NCBI GenBank assembly: GCA_947451925.1
Contig: CANGAW010000008.1
Location: 1-64,000 of the forward strand
Direction of reading: 5' to 3'
Source: Burkholderiales bacterium
GTDB taxonomy: Bacteria > Pseudomonadota > Gammaproteobacteria > Burkholderiales > Burkholderiaceae_D
DNA: 64,000 nucleotides
Below the pieces are notes generated by a model. The model was not told the DNA's origin, did not search any database, and saw only the letters and a list, made by a program, of their open reading frames with translations. Position numbers and translations under genes: made by a program. Within the stretch, counting starts at the first letter, position 1, and each line of letters starts with the position of its first letter. Below are positions 1 to 8,673 of this stretch, in pieces.

Positions 1-440
1 CCGCCGCCACGCACAGCCTGCATCGCTGCTTCCAGCGCTTTACGTGTGAGACCGTTTTCACGGGCCAGCTTGCCAGCTTCGGATTTGTCTTCGGTCATGG
101 CCAGCAGCACCATTTCACTGGCAATGAATTGATCGCCGTGTTTCTGCGCTTCTTTGTCAGCCAGATTCATCACAGAAGAAAGCTCGCGACCGATCTGCAC
201 TTCACCACCGGTACCACTGACTTTCGGCAAGCGTTCCAAAGCGCTTTTGAGTGCGCTGGCCAAGCCGCCAATATTGACCCCAGCTCGTTGCAGCAAAGAG
301 CGGCTGCCACCGTCTTCCTGGCTCAACAAAGCGATCAGCAGGTGAACCGGATCAATATATTGGTTATCGTTGCCAATGGCCTGACTTTGGGCGTCAGCAA
401 GGGCTTCTTGCAGTTTGGTTGTAAGTTTGTCGATGCGCAT
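1..440 (-). CDS. clpB: ClpB disaggregase, N-terminal part (runs off the window)
   Basis: The reverse strand encodes about 146 residues beginning MRIDKLTTKLQEALADAQ and then the double Clp N-domain repeat (for example NQYIDPVHLLIALLSQEDGG). This is the start of ClpB, the AAA+ chaperone that resolubilises aggregated protein together with DnaK. The start codon is at 438-440; the ATPase domains lie beyond the left edge. It is the last visible gene of the thrC-moeA-moaD-moaE-crcB-clpB row. The N-domain repeat and the gene context make the call firm, although only about one sixth of the protein is visible. Confidence 0.95.
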   Translation of the reverse strand, partial: MRIDKLTTKLQEALADAQSQAIGNDNQYIDPVHLLIALLSQEDGGSRSLLQRAGVNIGGLASALKSALERLPKVSGTGGEVQIGRELSSVMNLADKEAQKHGDQFIASEMVLLAMTEDKSEAGKLARENGLTRKALEAAMQAVRGG

Positions 441-529
441 AGTGATGGCTCCGTAAATTTTGGTCTACCCCAGAGATGGAGGTGACTAACCAAATTTCAA
501 GCCATCTTTGCCACTGGACTGAGTTGGAC

Positions 530-913
530 TTAGCCCGTAAAAAAACGCCAGCTGGCCAGTCCGGCAATGCAAAACGCAACCGAACCCAGCAAATGGACGC
601 TGGCGTGGGCTAAGGCCCAGCCGTATTCGCTGCGTTGAAGCAGCAGCATCGCTTCGGCGGAAAAAGTAGAAAAAGTGGTCAGTCCACCGAGAAATCCGGT
701 CACGACTAGCAGCCGCCATTCAGGCGACAAACCCGGGAAATCCTGGAATACACCCACCGCAATACCGATCAGATAGCCACCGCCCAGATTGGCCATCAGG
801 GTTCCTAGTGGCAGGTTGGCAAACAGCGCGTTAAAGGACAGCGATAAACACCAGCGCAGCCAGGCACCCAGAGTGGCCCCGACACCGACGGCGATAAAAC
901 TTAACGGACCCAT
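530..913 (-). CDS. crcB: CrcB/Fluc fluoride ion channel
   Basis: A 127-residue protein with four hydrophobic segments. It carries the family signatures GATLGAWLRW near the N-terminus, NLGGGYLIG in the second segment, and GFLGGLTTFSTFSAE in the third. CrcB forms a dual-topology dimer in the inner membrane that exports fluoride. The length is normal for the family. Its start overlaps the 3' end of moaE by 13 bp in another frame, so it is probably translated by coupling from the moaE transcript. No fluoride riboswitch is visible in front of it, as expected for an operon-internal gene. Confidence 0.93.
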   Translation of the reverse strand: MGPLSFIAVGVGATLGAWLRWCLSLSFNALFANLPLGTLMANLGGGYLIGIAVGVFQDFPGLSPEWRLLVVTGFLGGLTTFSTFSAEAMLLLQRSEYGWALAHASVHLLGSVAFCIAGLASWRFFTG

Positions 914-1353
914 TTTTTCATTGCCACTTCGTCCGTCACCCGCGCATCAACCCAGCGCGCACCTTGTGGAGTCTGTTCTTTTTTCCAAAAAGGCGCGTCC
1001 GTTTTGAGGTAATCAATAATAAATTCACAAGCAGCAAAGGCTTCACCGCGATGGGCGGAGGTGACCGCAACCAGCACAATTTGATCCAGCGGCAATAGTG
1101 GGCCTACCCGATGAATCACCAGCGCATCAAACAATTCCCAGCGCGATTTGGCCTGCAAAATAATGGCTTCGAGTGATTTTTCTGTCATGCCGGGGTAATG
1201 TTCCAGAGCCATCTCGGCTACCTGCTCACCTTCATTCAGGTCGCGAACCGTACCGACGAAGCTGACGACGGCACCAATTTTTGGAAAACCGGCGCGCAGT
1301 TGCGCAATTTCGGTAGTGAGGTCGAAATCTTCTGTTTGCACACGCACTGGCAT
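901..1353 (-). CDS. moaE: Molybdopterin synthase catalytic subunit MoaE
   Basis: A 150-residue MoaE-family protein. It shows the FVGTVRD segment, LEHYPGM, and the C-terminal KTDAPFWKKE motif with the active-site lysines. MoaE transfers sulfur carried by thiocarboxylated MoaD onto precursor Z (cPMP), forming molybdopterin in the cytoplasm. A GGAGA ribosome site precedes the ATG at 1351-1353. It follows moaD by 28 bp and overlaps crcB, which fits a molybdenum cofactor operon. Confidence 0.96.
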   Translation of the reverse strand: MPVRVQTEDFDLTTEIAQLRAGFPKIGAVVSFVGTVRDLNEGEQVAEMALEHYPGMTEKSLEAIILQAKSRWELFDALVIHRVGPLLPLDQIVLVAVTSAHRGEAFAACEFIIDYLKTDAPFWKKEQTPQGARWVDARVTDEVAMKKWVR

Positions 1354-1381
1354 GACAGTCTCCGCTGATTACGCTGAAAAT

Positions 1382-1639
1382 TTAGCCGCCGGTGACAGGC
1401 GGGAAGAAGGCCAGCTCACAGCCTTCAGAAACGGGCGTTGCCGCCTCTGCCATCTGCTGATTGCAAGCCATGCGAACAGATCGGCCATCGGCCAGAGCTT
1501 GTGCCCAAACACCGCCACGGGCGCGCAAATGCTCGCGAACCTGTTCGACGGTCTTGACCTCATGCGGCAAGCTAATGGTTTCTTGCGACGTCGCCAGAGC
1601 CTCACGCAGACTGGCGAAAAAACGTAAATGGATTTGCAT
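1382..1639 (-). CDS. moaD: Molybdopterin synthase sulfur carrier MoaD
   Basis: An 85-residue ubiquitin-like protein starting MQIHLRFFASLREAL and ending in the diagnostic Gly-Gly (FFPPVTGG), which is adenylated and thiocarboxylated by MoeB and then used by MoaE. A longer in-frame reading exists upstream. The ATG at 1637-1639 is chosen because it gives the family length and lies one base after the moeA stop, so translation is probably coupled. Partner moaE follows directly. Confidence 0.95.
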   Translation of the reverse strand: MQIHLRFFASLREALATSQETISLPHEVKTVEQVREHLRARGGVWAQALADGRSVRMACNQQMAEAATPVSEGCELAFFPPVTGG

Positions 1640-1640
1640 A

Positions 1641-2873
1641 CTAGGCAAGCAATTCATTAAAAGGAATAAAGCGGACCAGATCGCCCGGTGCAATGGCTTG
1701 TCCGGGTGGATTGTCAAGCAAACCATCGCCCCACACCGTTGAGGTCAACACGGCTGAGCTTTGATTTGGGAACAAGCTTACGCCGCCTTCATCGTTAAAT
1801 CGGACACGCAGAAATTCATTGCGCCGGTCAGGCTTGGCCCAGGAAAAATCGGCTCTCACCATATAACGCCGGGGCGGTGACACGACGGCGCCTTGTAATT
1901 TCAAAATGAACGGCCGCACGAACAGCAAAAAGGTAACGAAACTGGAAACCGGATTACCGGGCAAGCCGATAAAAAATGCGTCACGCTGATCAGTACAGGT
2001 AATTTCTCCGAAGGCCAAGGGCTTGCCCGGCTTCAAAGCAATTTGCCACATATTGAGGCGCCCTTCTGCTTCCACCGCCGGTTTGATGTGATCTTCCTCA
2101 CCAACAGACACACCACCGGAAGTGACGATCAAATCATGGCCACTGGCGGCACGGCGCAGCGCGTCCCGGGTAGCTTCCAGAGTGTCAGGCACATTGCCAA
2201 GGTCAGTCACTTCACAACCGAGTTGTTCAAGCAAGCCGCGCAACATGAAGCGATTTGAATTGTAAATCGCACCCGGCTTCAAGGGCTCGCCGGGCATGGT
2301 TAATTCATCACCTGTAAAAAACACGGCAACGCGACATTTTCTAAAGACCGGCAAGTCGGCAAGACCAACTGACGCCGCCAATCCGAGTTCCTGTGCACGC
2401 AAACGGGTGCCAGCGGACAGAATTACACTTCCCGACTTAATGTCTTCTCCGGCACGGCGTATCCATTCACCAGCTTGCGGGCTGGTCCGCACGGTTACAC
2501 GGCTGCCGGTTTCGTCGGCTTCGCACTGCTCTTGCATGACTACGGCATCAGCGCCCTGAGGAATCAGCGCGCCGGTAAAGATACGTGCAACCGTACCCGC
2601 TGCCAGCGGCAGGCCAACATGCCCCGCAGGGATGCGCTGCGATACGGCAAGCACTGCCTCGCCGCTGACGCAATCCGCAGCACGAACCGCATAGCCATCC
2701 ATTTGGGTATTGTCCATAGGCGGCACATCAAGCTGCGAAGCCTGATCCTGCGCCAGGACGCGGCCATTGGCTTGCAGGGTTGGCACCCGTTCAATTGCGG
2801 TAATGGGGCGAACTGCATTGAGCAGAAAATCGCATGCGTCCTGCACGCTTAACATCGGCTTTTTTATTGTCAT
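1641..2873 (-). CDS. moeA: Molybdopterin molybdenumtransferase MoeA
   Basis: A 410-residue MoeA protein. It contains the PPMDNTQMDGYAVRA motif, RIFTGALIPQGADAVV, the MoCF-type FTGDEL and TSGGVSVGEEDHIK segments, and GLPGNPVSS. MoeA inserts molybdate into adenylylated molybdopterin to complete the cofactor. Length and domain order (linker, MoCF-like, C-terminal beta barrel) are normal. It lies 35 bp after thrC and directly before moaD, in the usual betaproteobacterial order. The ribosome site in front of 2873 is weak; an in-frame ATG six codons later (2855) is an alternative. Confidence 0.96.
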   Translation of the reverse strand: MTIKKPMLSVQDACDFLLNAVRPITAIERVPTLQANGRVLAQDQASQLDVPPMDNTQMDGYAVRAADCVSGEAVLAVSQRIPAGHVGLPLAAGTVARIFTGALIPQGADAVVMQEQCEADETGSRVTVRTSPQAGEWIRRAGEDIKSGSVILSAGTRLRAQELGLAASVGLADLPVFRKCRVAVFFTGDELTMPGEPLKPGAIYNSNRFMLRGLLEQLGCEVTDLGNVPDTLEATRDALRRAASGHDLIVTSGGVSVGEEDHIKPAVEAEGRLNMWQIALKPGKPLAFGEITCTDQRDAFFIGLPGNPVSSFVTFLLFVRPFILKLQGAVVSPPRRYMVRADFSWAKPDRRNEFLRVRFNDEGGVSLFPNQSSAVLTSTVWGDGLLDNPPGQAIAPGDLVRFIPFNELLA

Positions 2874-2908
2874 CGTTTTGCCGTAAAAAATAGGGTCTTG
2901 TTCTTGTA

Positions 2909-4369
2909 CTACAGGCCGGTATGATTTGAAATAAAAGCTTTGATGGCGTCAACATCGGCATTCATGACCTCGAAGCGCTGAGGTAATGATTCAATGTTTT
3001 CGAATCCAGCCGGACGTTCTGCATCACGTCCTAAAGCCTCGCTCACCGTTTCATTAAACTTGGCCGGCAACGCAGTCTCGAGAACAATCATTGGCACACC
3101 TGGCGTCAGATTTTCGCGCGCGACTTTGATGCCATCGGCGGTGTGAGTATCAATCATCAAACCTTGGGCAGCAAATACCTCACGGATCGTGCGCAAGCGG
3201 TCGGCATGCAAGGATCTGCCAGATAAAAATCCATATTGACCGATCTGCTTGAATTCATCGCCATCACTGCCTGCAGCGCCGGACAAATCAAATCCGCCAC
3301 TATGTTCAACTTTAGCAAACAAGGCTTTCACGCGTGCGCTATCGCGCCCGAGCAAATCAAAAATGAAGCGCTCGAAGTTTGATGCCTTGCTGATGTCCAT
3401 GCTGGGGCTACTGGTGTGATACGTCTCGGCAGATTTGCGGACACGATAAACGCCGGTGCGGAAAAATTCGTGCAGCACATCGTTTTCGTTGGTAGCTACC
3501 ACCAGCTTGTCGACAGGCAGCCCCATCATGCGAGCGATATGGCCGGCACAGACATTACCAAAATTACCCGATGGGACAGTAAACGATACTTTCTGTTCAT
3601 TGCTGGTGGTCGCTGCCAGGTAGCCACGGAAGTAATACACAACCTGCGCCACCACGCGGGCCCAGTTGATTGAATTGACGGTTCCAATTTTTTGCTTTGC
3701 CTTGAAGGCCAGATCATTCGACACCGCCTTGACCATATCCTGGCAGTCGTCGAAGACGCCGCGCACAGCGATATTGAAAATATTCGGGTCTTGCAAGCTA
3801 AACATCTGTGCAGTCTGAAACGCACTCATCCTCTGGTGGGGCGAAAGCATGAAGACGCGAATACCTTTTTTTCCACGCATTGCATACTCGGCAGCGCTGC
3901 CAGTATCGCCAGAAGTCGCTCCAAAAATATTGAGTTCAGCATGCTGCTTGGCCAGTGTGTATTCAAACAAATTACCCAGCAATTGCATTGCCATGTCTTT
4001 GAAAGCCAGCGTCGGCCCGTTGGACAAAGACTGCAGCATCAGCGTATTACCGTCCTGCTTTTCCAATGTTCTGAGCGGGGTAATGTCGTCAGCCTTCTCG
4101 CCCGAGCGGCAATTTCGATAAACCGTGGATGTGTAAGTCTTGCTTGTAAGCGCACCCAGGTCAGACTCAGGGATGTCGGTGGCAAACTTTTTCAATACTT
4201 CAAAAGCCAAATCTGCATAGGACAAGCTGCGCCATTGCGTTAGCTCATCAGGTGTCACCCTTGGGTAGATTTCAGGCAGAAAAAGGCCACCATCGGGAGC
4301 CAGGCCGCCAAGCAGAATTTCAGAAAATGATGCATGGCCATCATGACCGCGCGTTGAAACGTAGTGCAT
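2909..4369 (-). CDS. thrC: Threonine synthase
   Basis: A 486-residue type 1 threonine synthase that converts O-phosphohomoserine to threonine using PLP. It begins MHYVSTRGHDGHASFSEILL; the PLP lysine lies in NGPTLAFKDM (Lys124), and the glycine-rich PLP phosphate site follows (GATSGDTGSAAEYA). An upstream in-frame TTG at 4393 would add eight residues, but the ATG at 4369 matches the family start. thrC normally follows hom directly in relatives; here hom lies 32 kb away across the T3SS island. thrC therefore needs its own promoter, and a good candidate is at 4399-4427. Confidence 0.96.
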   Translation of the reverse strand: MHYVSTRGHDGHASFSEILLGGLAPDGGLFLPEIYPRVTPDELTQWRSLSYADLAFEVLKKFATDIPESDLGALTSKTYTSTVYRNCRSGEKADDITPLRTLEKQDGNTLMLQSLSNGPTLAFKDMAMQLLGNLFEYTLAKQHAELNIFGATSGDTGSAAEYAMRGKKGIRVFMLSPHQRMSAFQTAQMFSLQDPNIFNIAVRGVFDDCQDMVKAVSNDLAFKAKQKIGTVNSINWARVVAQVVYYFRGYLAATTSNEQKVSFTVPSGNFGNVCAGHIARMMGLPVDKLVVATNENDVLHEFFRTGVYRVRKSAETYHTSSPSMDISKASNFERFIFDLLGRDSARVKALFAKVEHSGGFDLSGAAGSDGDEFKQIGQYGFLSGRSLHADRLRTIREVFAAQGLMIDTHTADGIKVARENLTPGVPMIVLETALPAKFNETVSEALGRDAERPAGFENIESLPQRFEVMNADVDAIKAFISNHTGL

Positions 4370-4398
4370 AGGGAAAATCCGAGAAAAAATCAATCGCC

Positions 4399-4427
4399 AT
4401 TATAAGCCGGCGCTCAAACCCTGGCTA
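4399..4427 (-). promoter_or_regulatory. Candidate sigma-70 promoter of thrC
   Basis: On the minus strand TAGCCA (4427-4422) is followed after 17 bp by a perfect TATAAT (4404-4399). This lies 30 bp before the thrC ATG at 4369. It is a strong match for a housekeeping promoter. It would let the thrC-moeA-moaD-moaE-crcB-clpB row be transcribed independently of hom. Confidence 0.6.
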
Positions 4428-4485
4428 AACAGTTAGAACCAGGAAATATCCCATCTATGCGATTCAAGCATGGGTAAAGCTTAAT

Positions 4486-4497
4486 TTGGCATGCCAA
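4486..4497. repeat. 12-bp perfect palindrome TTGGCATGCCAA
   Basis: The palindrome lies in the 386-bp gap between divergent thrC and the ECF sigma gene, 117 bp from the thrC start and 258 bp from the sigma start. The symmetry fits a dimeric regulator site. No regulator for it is identified in the window. Confidence 0.4.
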
Positions 4498-4553
4498 TAT
4501 ATTTACAAAAAAGTAAGTATTAGTCTTGCCTTGTCAATCCCATGAATTAGGTA

Positions 4554-4574
4554 GTTTTGAAATTTTTTCAAAAC
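4554..4574. repeat. Inverted repeat, 9-bp arms (GTTTTGAAA / TTTCAAAAC)
   Basis: Perfect 9-bp arms are separated by three T residues. The site is about 180 bp before the ECF sigma gene start in an AT-rich leader. It may be an operator or an RNA hairpin. Together with the palindrome at 4486 it is the only structure I see in the 4370-4755 intergenic stretch apart from the thrC promoter. Confidence 0.4.
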
Positions 4575-4755
4575 GACAAAGGCAAGCTCGTCACCTTGCT
4601 CATATCTGATCCCGGATTTAACGAACTTTCCGATGAACAAAATCTGCCAAGCCACTTGAAGCAGAAAAATGCGTTCTTAGCGCCCTGGATCATAAACATT
4701 GCAATTTGGAATTTGCACCCCCAAGCAAACGCTGGATTTTTGGATAGGAGCAATC

Positions 4756-5448
4756 ATGACTGCCGTCTGCATTGAAAAAACCGAAACTACGCAAGCAAGG
4801 CCATTAACACCCGAACCAATCCTGAGCATTCCCTATCATTCCGTCCCGACCGGAGTGCCTGCCCCTGTTTTCGGCAATGGCGTCAGGTTCGAGCGAAGCC
4901 CGGACTTTATTCAGCCAGCAGAACTGGATCAGGAAAAACTGTTTCGGGAACTGGTCACCCTCCATCAAAAACGTCTCTATCGCTTCGTTATCAAATACAT
5001 TGATCATCCTGATGACGCAGCTGACATTACGCAACAGGCTTTTGTTGAAGCAGCGAGAACCATCGCCAGTTTTCGCGGCGATTCCAAACTTTCAACCTGG
5101 CTATTCGGTATTGCAATGAATATGGTCAGAAATTACCTTAATCGTGCACCGCATCGAATCTGGAAATTTGAAACAGACGAATCACTGACAACAGTAGCCT
5201 CAGGCTGGCCAGATCCCAGCGACTGCCTGATTCAAAAAGAACTCATTGAACTCGTTGAAAAAGCATTTTCCGATCTTCCCAAAGAAATGAGTGAAGTACT
5301 AGGCTTGGTCGCTATCGAAGAAATCTCTTATCAAGATGCCGCAACGATGTTGAACATTCCACTTGGCACGGTGCGCAGCCGGGTTTCACGTGCCAGGGCC
5401 GTGCTGAGAGAACAATTTCAGCACGCTGGACTGGTCTTCAATTTCTAA
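4756..5448 (+). CDS. ECF-type RNA polymerase sigma factor, likely T3SS regulator
   Basis: A 230-residue ECF sigma factor. After a roughly 60-residue N-terminal extension, region 2 runs through KRLYRFVIKYIDHPDDAADITQQAF and STWLFGIAMNMVRNYL. Region 4 is near the C-terminus (LPKEMSEVLGLVAIEEISYQDAA, then GTVRSRVSRAR). The ATG at 4756 is preceded by AGGAG. It is the first gene of the T3SS island beside thrC and is convergent with the 334-residue gene. HrpL of plant pathogens and BtrS of Bordetella are ECF factors that switch on T3SS genes. This gene is the only sigma factor in the window, so it is the natural candidate to read the Hrp-box-like sites found upstream of sct operons. That link is inference. 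Confidence 0.88.
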   Translation: MTAVCIEKTETTQARPLTPEPILSIPYHSVPTGVPAPVFGNGVRFERSPDFIQPAELDQEKLFRELVTLHQKRLYRFVIKYIDHPDDAADITQQAFVEAARTIASFRGDSKLSTWLFGIAMNMVRNYLNRAPHRIWKFETDESLTTVASGWPDPSDCLIQKELIELVEKAFSDLPKEMSEVLGLVAIEEISYQDAATMLNIPLGTVRSRVSRARAVLREQFQHAGLVFNF

Positions 5449-5471
5449 TATTCACCATAAACTTGTACCCA

Positions 5472-6476
5472 CTAAACCGAACGAATAGTAATAAGTGGAA
5501 GGGTGTCATTGCGTTTTTCATCATCGACATTTTTTGCAGAGCGCTGGGACCAACCTTTGGCATTTGATGACACCGTTTTTTCCACAGCATTGAGTCTTTT
5601 TGAGGAAACTGCAGAGCGGTTTCCTTTTTCATTTCCTGAAACTGATCCCGATATTTCTTCATCAAGCTGATTTTGGTCGCGCTTACGACTATGAAGAATT
5701 TGTAAGTTGTCTGCCTCGGTAACAACATTACCTTCGAAAGAATGAGATTCTGATGCATAACTAGGTGCTTGCACGATGCCGTTATTAGCAGGTAAATTAT
5801 CTAATCGGGCAATGATTTGATGCAGCGTGGAAGAAATGTCATTTTGAGAATTTCCAGGCCCAGAATCTGACTCGAAATATCCCTCGAGATATTCCAATGA
5901 AGATTGGATTTTATTTCTATCCTGAACACTCAATGCTTTGCTCAACTCAATCAATTTTTCAGAATCTGTCAGTTGCAAGGAAATATCTTGGAGTTCATGG
6001 AGGTTTTCACTTGGTCCGTCATATGAACGACGATTGCCCAGATTTGTCTCGATAGCTTCAAGCACAGACAGCAGTTTTTCAGGCGCCATTTTGTCTTGCA
6101 AGCAATCCTTACTAGAGCCTTTAATCTCGTCGGGCTCCGTTTGAGTCGAAGTTGAAATCGGAACTGAAACATGATCCTCCGAATTTTCAAGTGCAGCCTT
6201 ATCCAAATTCTTCGTATTAAATTGACGGCGCAATGAATAATCAGAAATTTTCGGTAATAAAGATTTTTTATCTTCCGTCTGAATAACCGGTTTCGAACTC
6301 CTAATCTGCATTGCATCACGCAATAATTTTTGGGATTGATGACGTTCCTCTGATTTCATCACAGGAAGAACTTTTCTGGATTTATTTTTCTTTATAAAAT
6401 TATTATTTTCATTATCATCCGGTCTATCAGTCAACTCTGAAATAGCATTTACGCCATATGTAATAATGGAATTCAT
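5472..6476 (-). CDS. Hypothetical 334-residue hydrophilic protein, candidate T3SS substrate
   Basis: I do not recognise this protein. It starts MNSIITYGVNAISEL with an AAGGA ribosome site; a longer in-frame start at 6524 is less likely. It is strongly hydrophilic, Ser/Asn/Lys/Glu-rich and low in aromatics, with short predicted helices around LSVLEAIETNL and IIARLDNL, so it is probably largely disordered. It is AT-rich compared with flanking housekeeping genes and is the last gene of the long sct operon running leftward from 19.8 kb. The position and the Ser-rich, Asn-rich N-terminus fit a secreted effector, but no catalytic motif supports a function. Confidence 0.6.
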   Translation of the reverse strand: MNSIITYGVNAISELTDRPDDNENNNFIKKNKSRKVLPVMKSEERHQSQKLLRDAMQIRSSKPVIQTEDKKSLLPKISDYSLRRQFNTKNLDKAALENSEDHVSVPISTSTQTEPDEIKGSSKDCLQDKMAPEKLLSVLEAIETNLGNRRSYDGPSENLHELQDISLQLTDSEKLIELSKALSVQDRNKIQSSLEYLEGYFESDSGPGNSQNDISSTLHQIIARLDNLPANNGIVQAPSYASESHSFEGNVVTEADNLQILHSRKRDQNQLDEEISGSVSGNEKGNRSAVSSKRLNAVEKTVSSNAKGWSQRSAKNVDDEKRNDTLPLITIRSV

Positions 6477-6493
6477 AAGAAATCCTTGCTTGA

Positions 6494-8641
6494 TTAATTT
6501 AGTTGAATATCGCGATTTGAACAAAAACTTAAGTCAGATTTTTGTTCTGGAAAATAAAGGGGCAATTTTTCTCTTTCGTAATAATTTATCAACTCTTGAA
6601 CGGAATTAACATCAGCAAATTCTTCTGGAATCATCGAAAAAAATATTCGATCGTGATCAGGGGCTGACGCACGAACTTCAATTTTTACAAAGCCGATTCG
6701 TTCAAGCGCTCGAATAGATCGCAAGTTATCGCTGTATGCAGAAGTTAGTAATATTGTGATACCAACTTTGTTTGCATAATGGCAAACCAATCTGGAAGCT
6801 GCAGTTGCCCAACCGCGACCTTGAAAGTCAACACCCATCCAAAAACAAAAATAAGAAGCATGATTTGAAACGGCTAAATTGATGTAACCAACGAAGCCAT
6901 AATCGCGATGCATAACGGCAAAATTTACGCGGTCTTCATCAACACTCTGTTCAGCAATCCATTTCTTAGTTTCTTCAAGACTACTTAAGGCAGGAAGACC
7001 CGTCATGACTGCAATTTGTGGGTCACGGTATTGATAAAAATAAGCTTCGGCATGACTCTGGTCCAAAGGTTCTACTGAGATTGATGTTGTTTCATCATGC
7101 AGATCGATAGCCCATCTTCCAACCCAGTTTTCCAAACGCTCAGTAATCCGTTGATGAACTTGCATTGCAAGAGCATCATTCGATTCAAAATTCAACCCCG
7201 CAACAGAAAGTTTTAATGCCTTTTTAATGTGTCCAGTACGGGCTTCGCACCAGGCAAGGTTAGCCAGATCATTCGCTGTATTTCCAAAAATATGAATTCT
7301 TTTTTGCAGAATTTTCCGTGCTAATTGCCAATGGCCACAATGCATTGCAGTCATTGCCAGCGATCGATCGCTATTATTATCTTTTTGAATTGGAATGCAG
7401 TTTTTCCAAACACACTCAAGTACCTCACGCCAGATAGCACGATCAAAATTTTTGCATTTTATAAATGCAGCAATCAAAGCATCATGACCAGCTAAAAAAA
7501 CTGAAGGGTCGAATTTCGATAATTTAATAATTGCCAAACGACTATCGAGCGTTGCATTATTTCCCAACGCACGCATTGCATCGGCTAATGCAGGCCCATA
7601 CCGAAACATGCCTCTGTCTGTATTGTTTGTGAGGTTAGCTAATCTGGCTTCGGCATTCGCATGATCACGCACTGCCACCTGAACCACATATCCTCCCTGA
7701 AATTCAATCTCTTTACTTTGCGCACCTAATTGCCGCAATCGATGAGAAATAAAATCAAAATTTACAGGTACCCGCCCCGATTGCTCATAACTTTCAACTA
7801 TTTTTCCAAAACCACAAAGTCGCAAACCATATTCAGAAGTAAATCCTTCTGAAGCGGACATCATTAAATAGCCTTGGCTAGCCTTTGCATTTAAAAGGTC
7901 CAGTAAACGCAAGGCACCGATCGGAAATGGCACAGGGCTACTATTTAATTGCATCATGTAGCGATTAATTAACGGCAAAAATCCATTTGCCCACTCCATG
8001 TCGGTAACAGATTGCCATTGGTGCTCGCGTTGATTTGAAGCTAAACCAGTTTTCAGAAATTCAAAATTTGCTTCTAATAACTTGCCATAATGGACAGCAA
8101 ATAATCGCTGCTGTAGTGAAGCCCAACGATCATGAACAAGAAAGATACAAGGGTTAGATGGTCTCCATGCTGACCTTCCCGAGGGAGATAATAAACACGG
8201 ATCATCCGACTGCTCATCCCAAAGCATGGGTACGATTTGTTCACTGCTGATTGCGTTAGATAATTCAGATTGCTGACGTGCGCTGGCTAGCCATGAACGG
8301 TGGGATATGACAGGAAGATAGCGAAGTTGAAGTCCGTCAATTTTTGATGTTTTTTTCAATAAAATCTGCAAAATAAGCCAACTACTTTGACCTGAGCCGG
8401 GAACGAGATCAACAATATCAACAGGATTACTTAAGTTGAGTTCACCCAAATTGATGCTGATGAGTACATGCTCGACGATCAAATCAGTCCAATAATCGAT
8501 CACAAGAGGAGAAAGATCTTGAGGCTCTTGATGGCTATTTTGATTTTTTTGGTGAGGCATATTTTTTTTGTGACGTATAGAAGAAAGATTTTCTAAATCT
8601 TTTCCTGCTTCGTCCTTATCGATATGCACAACGCTATTCAC
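6494..8641 (-). CDS. Fusion protein: MidA-like methyltransferase fold, helical repeats, GNAT acetyltransferase
   Basis: A 715-residue protein. Residues 1-45 are polar and disordered. Residues about 46-335 resemble a class I SAM methyltransferase of the MidA type, with a glycine-rich loop in DIVDLVPGSGQSSW (GSG near 82-84) and the VNFDFISHRLRQLGA segment. Residues about 340-515 are helical, with TPR-like pairs (LANLAWCEARTGHIKKALKL). Residues about 520-690 form a RimJ/RimL-type GNAT domain with the acetyl-CoA loop QGRGWATAA and SDNLRSIRALERIGF. It lies 35 bp after sctC in the sct operon and is AT-rich. Its role is unknown; it could modify T3SS components or act as an effector. Domain calls are by eye. 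Confidence 0.72.
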   Translation of the reverse strand: MNSVVHIDKDEAGKDLENLSSIRHKKNMPHQKNQNSHQEPQDLSPLVIDYWTDLIVEHVLISINLGELNLSNPVDIVDLVPGSGQSSWLILQILLKKTSKIDGLQLRYLPVISHRSWLASARQQSELSNAISSEQIVPMLWDEQSDDPCLLSPSGRSAWRPSNPCIFLVHDRWASLQQRLFAVHYGKLLEANFEFLKTGLASNQREHQWQSVTDMEWANGFLPLINRYMMQLNSSPVPFPIGALRLLDLLNAKASQGYLMMSASEGFTSEYGLRLCGFGKIVESYEQSGRVPVNFDFISHRLRQLGAQSKEIEFQGGYVVQVAVRDHANAEARLANLTNNTDRGMFRYGPALADAMRALGNNATLDSRLAIIKLSKFDPSVFLAGHDALIAAFIKCKNFDRAIWREVLECVWKNCIPIQKDNNSDRSLAMTAMHCGHWQLARKILQKRIHIFGNTANDLANLAWCEARTGHIKKALKLSVAGLNFESNDALAMQVHQRITERLENWVGRWAIDLHDETTSISVEPLDQSHAEAYFYQYRDPQIAVMTGLPALSSLEETKKWIAEQSVDEDRVNFAVMHRDYGFVGYINLAVSNHASYFCFWMGVDFQGRGWATAASRLVCHYANKVGITILLTSAYSDNLRSIRALERIGFVKIEVRASAPDHDRIFFSMIPEEFADVNSVQELINYYEREKLPLYFPEQKSDLSFCSNRDIQLN

Positions 8642-8673
8642 CGCAGAATATTTTCATAAAGTGTGTACGTTTT

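Noticed and set aside
4435..4463. AGAACC before the sigma gene as a Hrp box
   Set aside because: No CCAC- or TTAC-like element follows at 15 or 16 bp.
4486..4500. Sigma-54 promoter at TTGGCATGCCAA
   Set aside because: The GC pair needed at the -12 element is absent after the TGGCA part.
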